The translations under genes were made by a program, and so were the position numbers. A stretch of 23,809 bases of DNA. Source: a virus. Under the pieces are notes generated by a model. It saw only the letters and a program-made list of their open reading frames with translations. It did not search any database and was not told where the DNA came from. Within the stretch, counting starts at the first letter, position 1; each line of letters opens with the position of its first letter. Below, piece by piece: positions 7,326 through 13,506 of this stretch. The stretch is taken from the IMG/VR virus record IMGVR_UViG_3300017719_000200, positions 1 to 23,809 of that record; one strand, 5' to 3'.

Positions 7326-7863
7326 ATTCATAAAGCAATGTGAGGCTTTTGATTCTGTAACTTGCCAGTCCTTAATTGATATTTTTGAAGAATCTGATAA
7401 CAAAGAACGTGTTGACAATTTTGGACGCCCTAATTTCACACAAGTAAATCTCAATCAAGAAAAAAAATATCGTAAGTTTGTTCAGATTCTTTCTTACAAA
7501 TTTATTGAAGTGTTTAGATCTTACAAAGAAGGTTTGGAGAGTTATTCTGAATGGTTTCCTCATAAGATCTTTCTGGAAGAACTTAGGATTAAAAAGTACG
7601 AACCTGATTCTGATGATATGTTTGATTTGCATGTCGATGTTCAGGATCATGATACGGCAAAAAGATATCTTGCTTTTTTGTGTTATCTAAATGATGACTT
7701 CTTTGGAGGCGAGACTGATTTCCCATATCATAAATTGACAGTGAGACCAAATACTGGTACAGTACTGGTGTTCCCACCCACATGGCAGTATCCACATAGA
7801 GGTTTACCTGTAAAAGAAGGTAAACCAAAATATATTCTGAGCACATACTTACACTATCATTGA
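7318..7863 (+). CDS. 2OG-Fe(II) oxygenase, prolyl 4-hydroxylase type
   Basis: A 181-residue protein; the ATG at 7318 (MDEFIKQCEA) is preferred over the upstream in-frame ATG at 7204, which would run ~120 nt inside uvsX. It matches the P4H-like fold: HxD in MFDLHVDVQD (H105, D107), then RYLAFLCYLNDDFFGGETDFP, the classic strand with a GGET turn. TGTVLVFPPTWQYPHRG gives the distal H160, and PKYILSTYL supplies a basic residue (K171) where 2-oxoglutarate is bound. Family members hydroxylate prolyl or other protein side chains, so a proteinaceous substrate is more plausible here than for the other three oxygenases; this is inference. The stop overlaps the next ATG by one base (TGATG). Confidence 0.87.
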   Translation: MDEFIKQCEAFDSVTCQSLIDIFEESDNKERVDNFGRPNFTQVNLNQEKKYRKFVQILSYKFIEVFRSYKEGLESYSEWFPHKIFLEELRIKKYEPDSDDMFDLHVDVQDHDTAKRYLAFLCYLNDDFFGGETDFPYHKLTVRPNTGTVLVFPPTWQYPHRGLPVKEGKPKYILSTYLHYH

Positions 7864-9242
7864 TGGAAACGATTGAAAAGACAATACTTAAGAATCTAAT
7901 TCTTAATGAGGACTACACTAGAAAGGTTCTTCCTTTTCTTAAGAAGGATTATTTTGATAGTGTTCATGAAAAGGTAATTTTTGAAGAGTCTGAGAGATTT
8001 ATTGGTGAGTACAATAAGTGCCCTACTGTAGAGATTCTGAATATTGAGTGCGAGAAACGGTCTGATATCAATCAGGAAACATTCCAGTCCGTGGTCGATT
8101 CTCTTTCTGAGTTTGATACGGACTCCTCTAATGAAGAATGGTTAACTGACGTTACTGAGAAATGGTGTAGAGATAGAGCGATTTACCTTGCTCTTGTGGA
8201 GAGTATAGGTATTGCGGATGGTAACAATGAAAAGAAAGGTATAGATGCTATCCCCTCTATACTCTCTGATGCGTTATCCGTAAGTTTTGATAATCATGTT
8301 GGACATGACTATCTGCAAGATGCTTCTGAACGATTTGATTTCTATCATCAGAAAGAAGAAAGAATTCCATTTGACTTAGAATTCTTTAATAAGATTACAA
8401 AGGGTGGTCTTTGTAATAAAAGTCTAAACATTGCACTTGCTGGCACTGGGGTGGGTAAGTCTTTGTTTATGTGTCACGTTGCTGCTTCAGTTCTTCTAAG
8501 AGGAAAGAATGTTCTATACATTACGATGGAAATGGCTGAAGAAAAAATTGCAGAAAGAATTGACGCAAATCTCTTGAACATTCCTATTCAACAGTTGACT
8601 GATTTGCCTCGGTCAATGTTTGAAAACAAAGTAAGTAAACTTGCGGAAAAAACTCAGGGGTCTCTTATAATTAAAGAGTATCCAACTGCAAGCGCACACA
8701 GTGGACATTTTAGATCACTCCTTAATGAACTTGCACTTAAGAAGTCATTTAGACCTGATATTATTTTTGTTGATTACCTTAATATATGTGCTTCCGAAAG
8801 GTATCGCGGAAATAGCACTGTCAATTCATATTCATATATTAAAGCTATTGCAGAAGAACTTAGAGGATTGGCTGTTGAAACAAGAGTCCCTATCGTTTCT
8901 GCCACGCAGACCACTCGTTCTGGTTATGGTAGCTCTGACGTTGAGCTTACTGACACTTCTGAGTCCTTTGGTCTCCCTGCTACTGCTGATCTTATGTTTG
9001 CCCTTATTTCTACAGATGAGCTTGAGGACTTGGGACAAATTATGGTGAAACAATTGAAGAACCGTTACAACGATCCAACCGTCAACAAAAGATTTGTTGT
9101 GGGTATTGATCGTGCCAAGATGAGACTTTATGATTGTGAACAATCTGCTCAGGACGATATCCTTGACAGTGGTCAAGACGAGGAGTATAATTACGAAGAG
9201 TCTAAAAAATCCAAAGACAAATTTTCCTCACTTAACTTTTGA
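7863..9242 (+). CDS. 41: DnaB-type replicative helicase, T4 gp41-like
   Basis: The replicative 5'-3' DNA helicase that travels on the lagging strand and partners with primase gp61 (encoded at 22032). The ATG at 7863 is preferred to the TTG at 7860, giving 459 aa, close to T4 gp41 (~475). The N-terminal ~150 residues are the helical DnaB N-domain. The RecA-like motor follows, with Walker A AGTGVGKS (193-200), the catalytic-Glu strand YITMEMAEEKI (E223), Walker B IIFVDYLN (D304), and the sensor segment VSATQTTRSG (about 346-354). An acidic/polar tail (about 425-459) is probably flexible. It is coupled to both neighbours by one-base overlaps (TGATG). Confidence 0.95.
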   Translation: METIEKTILKNLILNEDYTRKVLPFLKKDYFDSVHEKVIFEESERFIGEYNKCPTVEILNIECEKRSDINQETFQSVVDSLSEFDTDSSNEEWLTDVTEKWCRDRAIYLALVESIGIADGNNEKKGIDAIPSILSDALSVSFDNHVGHDYLQDASERFDFYHQKEERIPFDLEFFNKITKGGLCNKSLNIALAGTGVGKSLFMCHVAASVLLRGKNVLYITMEMAEEKIAERIDANLLNIPIQQLTDLPRSMFENKVSKLAEKTQGSLIIKEYPTASAHSGHFRSLLNELALKKSFRPDIIFVDYLNICASERYRGNSTVNSYSYIKAIAEELRGLAVETRVPIVSATQTTRSGYGSSDVELTDTSESFGLPATADLMFALISTDELEDLGQIMVKQLKNRYNDPTVNKRFVVGIDRAKMRLYDCEQSAQDDILDSGQDEEYNYEESKKSKDKFSSLNF

Positions 9243-9745
9243 TGAATAAGACTGAACTGCAAATTCAAGCTAACTCACCTTATAATGATGGGTGGACTCG
9301 TGAAATGTATCAACAGGAATTGGATAAAATGGAAGAAAAAGTAAACGTAAACACCGATGCATATCTGGAATTTGTGGATGCCGTTACTTCGGAACAAAGC
9401 AAAGACTTTGAGGCATTCGTCTATCGTCTTCAAGAACTAGAAGGACAGGAGTTTCCTAGTGAGAGATTACTTACTGCTGCTGTAGGAATGTCTGCTGAGG
9501 CAGGTGAGTTTACTGAGATTGTCAAGAAGATTATCTTCCAGGGTAAACCCGTCAATGATGAAAATCTATTCCATCTCAAACGTGAACTTGGAGACATCAT
9601 GTGGTATGTCGCTCAGGCATGTATTGGTCTCAATGTTTCTATCGATGAAGTCATTGAGATGAATGTTCACAAACTGATGGCTCGTTACCCTGGTGGTGAG
9701 TTTGACATTCATCAGTCAGAGAACCGTAGACAAGGAGATGTATGA
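9242..9745 (+). CDS. mazG: MazG-like nucleoside triphosphate pyrophosphohydrolase
   Basis: A 167-residue protein; the ATG at 9242 shares its A with the gp41 stop and is preferred over the TTG at 9239. It carries the all-alpha NTP pyrophosphatase (MazG) metal-binding signature: MSAEAGEFTEIVKK with E86 and E89, then LKRELGDIMWYVAQ with E115 and D118, the EExxE...ExxD arrangement that binds Mg2+. The N-terminal ~70 residues are an extension before the catalytic core. Cyanophage MazG is thought to hydrolyse (d)NTPs or alarmones such as (p)ppGpp and so alter host starvation signalling, though reports on its true substrate differ. Placement right behind the helicase fits a role in nucleotide pools during replication. 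Its stop overlaps the next ATG (ATGA). Confidence 0.92.
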   Translation: MNKTELQIQANSPYNDGWTREMYQQELDKMEEKVNVNTDAYLEFVDAVTSEQSKDFEAFVYRLQELEGQEFPSERLLTAAVGMSAEAGEFTEIVKKIIFQGKPVNDENLFHLKRELGDIMWYVAQACIGLNVSIDEVIEMNVHKLMARYPGGEFDIHQSENRRQGDV

Positions 9746-10038
9746 ACGGATCATTAGACCCAGAAGAAAGAGTCATGGAACCACCTACTATAAATGAGCA
9801 GGTTGTTTTTCTTGCCCAAAAATATGGGTGGGAAGAAGGTGATAACATCGTAGTTGAAATGGCAGGAACTCAAGTTTCTGGTATCGATGTCGGTGAAGAG
9901 TATAACAAGAAATGGCAATCCCCTATTGGTACTCGTAAGTATAATAAAGATGCATTCATCGTAATTAAAAATCTCTCAAGAGATTCCTTTGAGTCCTCTA
10001 AACCTATGGATAGGGAACATAAACCCCATCATGCTTAG
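9742..10038 (+). CDS. Hypothetical protein, 98 aa
   Basis: A 98-residue soluble protein coupled to mazG by an ATGA overlap. Residues 17-45 (INEQVVFLAQKYGWEEGDNIVVEMAGTQVSG-type text) suggest a helix followed by two strands, the remainder is polar, and the end is His-rich (HKPHHA). No catalytic motif, membrane segment or signal peptide is seen and I cannot assign a family. Position suggests it belongs to the end of the replication transcript. It overlaps the start of the putative lipoprotein gene by 8 nt. Confidence 0.6.
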   Translation: MNGSLDPEERVMEPPTINEQVVFLAQKYGWEEGDNIVVEMAGTQVSGIDVGEEYNKKWQSPIGTRKYNKDAFIVIKNLSRDSFESSKPMDREHKPHHA

Positions 10039-10231
10039 TCTCTGGATCCACCTACGAGCATTCTTTTCTGTTGTAGTGGTGAGTTGTGCTCACCCTGTCA
10101 ACTGGGAGCATTGTGTTCGTGTGGACCAGTGGCTTTTGCCAGAAGTTAAAGAGGGGTATAGATTATGGACAGGAGAGATAACTCCTTATGAAAGAGAGAG
10201 AATCTATCTAAATAGGGGTGTAGAACCATGA
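10031..10231 (+). CDS. Small putative lipoprotein, 66 aa
   Basis: The ATG at 10031 (MLSLWIHLRA) overlaps the preceding gene by 8 nt. The first 19 residues form a short basic/hydrophobic leader ending VVVVSC, which fits a relaxed lipobox with C19 as the possible lipidated cysteine. The mature part (47 residues) contains WEHCVRVDQWLLPEVKEGYRLW and a basic end. If exported it would be anchored in the host envelope, as some phage superinfection-exclusion or lysis-accessory proteins are; this is inference only. A TTG-initiated longer form from 9989 is possible but would run 50 nt inside its neighbour. Confidence 0.5.
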   Translation: MLSLWIHLRAFFSVVVVSCAHPVNWEHCVRVDQWLLPEVKEGYRLWTGEITPYERERIYLNRGVEP

Positions 10232-10237
10232 CCCCAT

Positions 10238-10954
10238 ATGGCAGGAACTCTATCAGAAAGACAAGAAACTGGTCTTGTTGATGCAATTAATTCCTTCGCT
10301 GAGACTAAAGGAGGTAAACCCTTCACTCTGCAGGCGGGTTCAACTAGACTGACTAATGTTCTTTCTGCCAATAAAGTAATGGGTAGATCTGCATCTGGTG
10401 ATGAACCTTACACCGATGTTGAGATTAGATCTACAAATAGTCTTTTTAAGTTATCTATGAAAGGTCCAAGTGCTCCTAGTATGGCTGGTGGAGGACTAAA
10501 TGGACTAGAAAAAATTGTTCCAGGATTTAGTGGAAGATTTATTCAAGCCGCTTATAATAAGTATTTGCAACTAGGATTTACTCAAGGCCAACAGGTTCCA
10601 GATATATACGGACAAATTAGTCCCGAATTAAAAGAGACTATTGTCCTTGGAACGCAACCTATGGGAGGACCAATTACTCACATGTATATTGGTCCTATGG
10701 ATGTTCACTCTACATCTAGTGGCAATGTTTTAACCGTTAATGGTAGACTTCATGATGCTAAGAAATATGCGAAAGAACACGATCTTTATTTGAGACTTAG
10801 GAAGAGAAGAAAAGATCAACCTTTTGAAACAATGGAAAGGGATAATAAAGGGTATCCATTGATTCTTGGAAAATCCCCTAGTGCTGGTGATAAGGGTAGG
10901 AGAATTGTGATTGTGGCTAAACCACCATCAAATGCCATAGTGGTAACCTTTTAA
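10238..10954 (+). CDS. Hypothetical protein, possible nuclease-like core
   Basis: A 238-residue protein from the ATG at 10238. A conserved-looking block spans residues 54-100: GDEPYTDVEIRS, then FKLSMKGPSAPSMAGGGLNGL. The acidic D60/E62 followed 11-13 residues later by a strand ending in S-x-K (S73, K75) resembles a PD-(D/E)xK nuclease core in which the second acid is replaced by Ser. This is weak evidence and I would not call it a nuclease without a structure comparison. The C-terminal half contains GPITHMYIGPMDVHSTSSGNVLTVNG and a very basic stretch (LRLRKRRK, about 184-192) that could bind nucleic acid. It precedes the late gene cluster. Its stop codon overlaps the late promoter box at 10953, so it probably ends the preceding transcription unit. 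Confidence 0.65.
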   Translation: MAGTLSERQETGLVDAINSFAETKGGKPFTLQAGSTRLTNVLSANKVMGRSASGDEPYTDVEIRSTNSLFKLSMKGPSAPSMAGGGLNGLEKIVPGFSGRFIQAAYNKYLQLGFTQGQQVPDIYGQISPELKETIVLGTQPMGGPITHMYIGPMDVHSTSSGNVLTVNGRLHDAKKYAKEHDLYLRLRKRRKDQPFETMERDNKGYPLILGKSPSAGDKGRRIVIVAKPPSNAIVVTF

Positions 10955-10960
10955 TAAATA
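10953..10960 (+). promoter_or_regulatory. T4-like late promoter box
   Basis: AATAAATA lies 23 nt before the GTG start at 10984 and overlaps the preceding TAA stop. T4-like late promoters carry TATAAATA-type boxes read by the phage sigma factor gp55; the distance agrees with the other boxes in this window. Confidence 0.5.
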
Positions 10961-10983
10961 TTAGAAAAGGCAGTAATTTTTTC

Positions 10984-12279
10984 GTGAAAAGTTTTCTAGA
11001 ATTTATATCCGAAGCCGTCAAAACTACTGCTTCCACTCAAGCCAAACAAAAAGGTTTGACTGGAGATGGACATGGTGGATGGTACGATAAAGGCGGAAAA
11101 TTTGTAGCAAAAACAGTTAATGGTAAGTTAAAATTTACTAGTTCTGGCGGAGACTCTAAAAGTGAGGCACCAAAACAAGGAAGTCCTTCTAAACCTAATC
11201 TTCCAGGCAATACTAAGTCTCCAGATAATTCTTCCTCGACACCTACTTCTAAACCCAGTAAAGATTCTAATCCCGATCAGAAAAATAGTGAATCGGAAAA
11301 AGTAGAACCCGAACTCCAATCACTAGAGACGATGGGAGAACCATCTTCTGATGGTGCTGTGATTGTATTTGGTAGGTTCAATCCACCAACTGTTGGACAT
11401 GAAAAACTTCTTAAGGCCGCAGGCAGTGAGGCTAAAAGATCTAAGTTTGATTTAAGAATTTATCCAAGTCGTACCCAAGATCCTAAGAAAAATCCTTTAG
11501 AACCTTCAAGTAAAATTGAATACATGAGGATTATGTTCCCTGACTTTGAAGATGACATCAGGGATGATCCAGAAGCAAAGACTATCTTCAATGTTCTGCA
11601 ATCATGTTATGGCCTTGGGTATAAGTCTGTAACAATTATAGTTGGACAGGATAGACTTGCTGAGTTTCAAAGTCTTGCTCAAAAATATAATGGAGATCTC
11701 TATGATTTTGAGGAGATAAAAGTAATCTCTGCTGGAGCTAGAGATGCTGATTCCGAAGGTGTTGAGGGTATGTCGGCATCCAAAATGAGAAAGGCTGCAA
11801 AGGATGGGGACTTTAAGATGTTTACTACGGGTATTCCAAACACTCTCGGAAACGTAGATAAGAAACAATTGTTTAATACCCTACAGAAGAGTATGGGAGT
11901 ATCCGTATCCGAAGATTGGCAAATTGCTCCTAAGTTAGATCCCGAAGGTCTTCGGGTTGCTTATATGAGTAATACTATTTTTTCCATGGGAACATTAGTT
12001 GAAAATACTAATACTGGAGAGGTGGGGAGAATTTCTAGACGTGGCACTAACTATGTTATTTGTATGACTCCAGAAGGAACAATCTTTAAGTCATGGTTGA
12101 GAGATATCATGGAAGCATATGAAGTTGGTACTGATGACTATAGAAAGTATGTTCAGTCTATGACACCAGGACAAAGTAAAAAAAAGTTTGGTTTTCCAAA
12201 GGATAGGATTAAAGCAACAGTGCTTCCAATGAAACCTAATGATCCTGCCTCAGGTCCAGGAACCAAATACAATAAATAA
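10984..12279 (+). CDS. Head-interior protein candidate: capsid-targeting peptide plus nucleotidyltransferase domain
   Basis: A 431-residue protein with a GTG start. Residues 1-11 (MKSFLEFISEA) closely resemble the capsid-targeting peptide of T4 internal head proteins (MKTYQEFIAEA); ISE|A at residues 8-11 fits the T4 gp21 protease rule (L/I)xE|A. Residues 24-52 (LTGDGHGGWYD...GKFVAK...LKF) form a small module, then about 54-118 is a Ser/Pro/Lys linker. Residues 125-290 are an HxGH nucleotidyltransferase domain: VFGRFNPPTVGH (TVGH 136-139), IIVGQDR (about 218-224) and a GMSASKMRKAA end motif (262-272), similar to NMN adenylyl- or phosphopantetheine adenylyltransferases. A C-terminal beta module follows (GTLVENTNTGEVGRI...). 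The upstream late box fits a virion gene. I infer an enzyme packaged inside the head; the substrate is unknown. Confidence 0.75.
   Translation: MKSFLEFISEAVKTTASTQAKQKGLTGDGHGGWYDKGGKFVAKTVNGKLKFTSSGGDSKSEAPKQGSPSKPNLPGNTKSPDNSSSTPTSKPSKDSNPDQKNSESEKVEPELQSLETMGEPSSDGAVIVFGRFNPPTVGHEKLLKAAGSEAKRSKFDLRIYPSRTQDPKKNPLEPSSKIEYMRIMFPDFEDDIRDDPEAKTIFNVLQSCYGLGYKSVTIIVGQDRLAEFQSLAQKYNGDLYDFEEIKVISAGARDADSEGVEGMSASKMRKAAKDGDFKMFTTGIPNTLGNVDKKQLFNTLQKSMGVSVSEDWQIAPKLDPEGLRVAYMSNTIFSMGTLVENTNTGEVGRISRRGTNYVICMTPEGTIFKSWLRDIMEAYEVGTDDYRKYVQSMTPGQSKKKFGFPKDRIKATVLPMKPNDPASGPGTKYNK
12271..12278 (+). promoter_or_regulatory. T4-like late promoter box
   Basis: AATAAATA overlaps the TAA stop (12277-12279) of the preceding gene and lies 28 nt before the ATG at 12307, the same geometry as the box before 10984. 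Confidence 0.5.
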
Positions 12280-12306
12280 CTCTGATAAGGTCTTTCTTTC
12301 AGAGCT

Positions 12307-13506
12307 ATGTTTGATAAAAAGTATGATGCGGAAGAGTTAGCATCTGTTTACAGGTCGGTACATGAAAAGAATCTTGATCCCGTAGGTCAGGAAGATGATG
12401 ATATTGATAATGATGGCAAGAAAAATACCAAGTCCGATAAGTATCTGAAGAATAGACGTAAGGTAGTTGGTAATGCAATTGCAAAGGAAGAATTAGAATT
12501 AGACGAGAACCGTCGTGCTGCTCGATCTGCTGGTGGTTACAAGGATGACTCTAAGAAACAGACAGATCCTTCTAAGGATGGTTTCACTGGCATCTCTGGT
12601 TCTATCAAGGACATCATGCGCCAGAACAAAGAGATTGAAGCTGCTAACAAAAAGAAGACTAAGAAAGAAGACGTTGAGGCAGTTGATGAAGGTATGAAGA
12701 AAGCCCGCGAGAACGTTGGTGCTGACACTTGCTGGGATGGTTATAAGGCGAAGGGAACCAAGAAAAAGAATGGTAAGGAAGTTCCTAACTGTGTAAAGGA
12801 AGAGGAGATTCCTGAAGGTATGAATGCAATCAGAGCTGATGCAGGTCCACCTAAAAAGACTATGAAAATGTCTGCAAGTGGTCAAGAACCAGCTGGTGAT
12901 AAACTCTTGAGAAAGGCGAGTCAAGGTTTTAGTAGCTTTATGAATAGACTAAATCCTAAAGCTATGCAGTCGAAACCTGCTGGACCCCAACGTAAACCTC
13001 TTATCTCTACTCCAAAGGAAGAAGTTGAAGTAACTGGAGAAGTGGTTGAAGAGGGTAAGAAAGAACTCTCTAGGGAAAAGAGGAACAAGATGTTCCGTCG
13101 CGCTGGGAACCTCTCCAGAGACGCACTGGCGGGTGGTGAGAAGGGAACTGAAGCGCATAAGAAGTCTGGAAAGATTGTCAAGGCTCTCAACAAAGATGCT
13201 GAAGAGAAAGATAGAAACGATGTCAAGGAGGAAACTCTAGAAGAGAAGAAAGGTCTCTGGGCAAACATCCATGCAAAACGTGAACGTGGTGAATCACCTG
13301 CTAAGAAGGGCGACAAGGACTATCCAAAGACCCTAAAGATTGAATCTACCGAGCACCTCGAAGAGGCTGCTCCTGCTATCGTTGGTGTACTTGCTAAGAT
13401 GGCTGCGAAGAAAGCAGCAGTGCATGTTGCAAAGAAGGGAGTTGGTAAGGTAACAGATAAGATGGGGAAACTCCTCAAGGGAGATGAGGAAGAGGAGGAA
13501 GGTTGA
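12307..13506 (+). CDS. Lys/Glu-rich virion or prohead-core candidate
   Basis: A 399-residue, highly charged protein built from short modules joined by KKE-rich linkers. Residues 30-44 (DDDIDNDGKKNTKSD) resemble a calcium-binding DxDxDG loop and run into KYLKNRRKVVGNAI. Residues 128-163 (GMKKARENVGADTCWDGYKAKG..., then VPNC) are a Cys/Trp module I recall from marine T4-like phage proteins. The C-terminus (354-392) is an amphipathic Ala/Lys helix followed by an EEEEE end. Several positions fit a gp21-type cleavage rule, for example IPE|G (168-171) and LEE|A (351-354). Composition, late promoter and neighbours suggest a prohead-core or capsid-interior protein processed during maturation; this is not proven. 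Its TGA shares a base with the next ATG. Confidence 0.65.
   Translation: MFDKKYDAEELASVYRSVHEKNLDPVGQEDDDIDNDGKKNTKSDKYLKNRRKVVGNAIAKEELELDENRRAARSAGGYKDDSKKQTDPSKDGFTGISGSIKDIMRQNKEIEAANKKKTKKEDVEAVDEGMKKARENVGADTCWDGYKAKGTKKKNGKEVPNCVKEEEIPEGMNAIRADAGPPKKTMKMSASGQEPAGDKLLRKASQGFSSFMNRLNPKAMQSKPAGPQRKPLISTPKEEVEVTGEVVEEGKKELSREKRNKMFRRAGNLSRDALAGGEKGTEAHKKSGKIVKALNKDAEEKDRNDVKEETLEEKKGLWANIHAKRERGESPAKKGDKDYPKTLKIESTEHLEEAAPAIVGVLAKMAAKKAAVHVAKKGVGKVTDKMGKLLKGDEEEEEG

Noticed and set aside
12499-13316. Long open frames on the - strand opposite the Lys/Glu-rich gene
   Set aside because: They are shadows of AAG/GAA-rich codons (read as Leu/Phe/Ser) with no start signals or known motifs.
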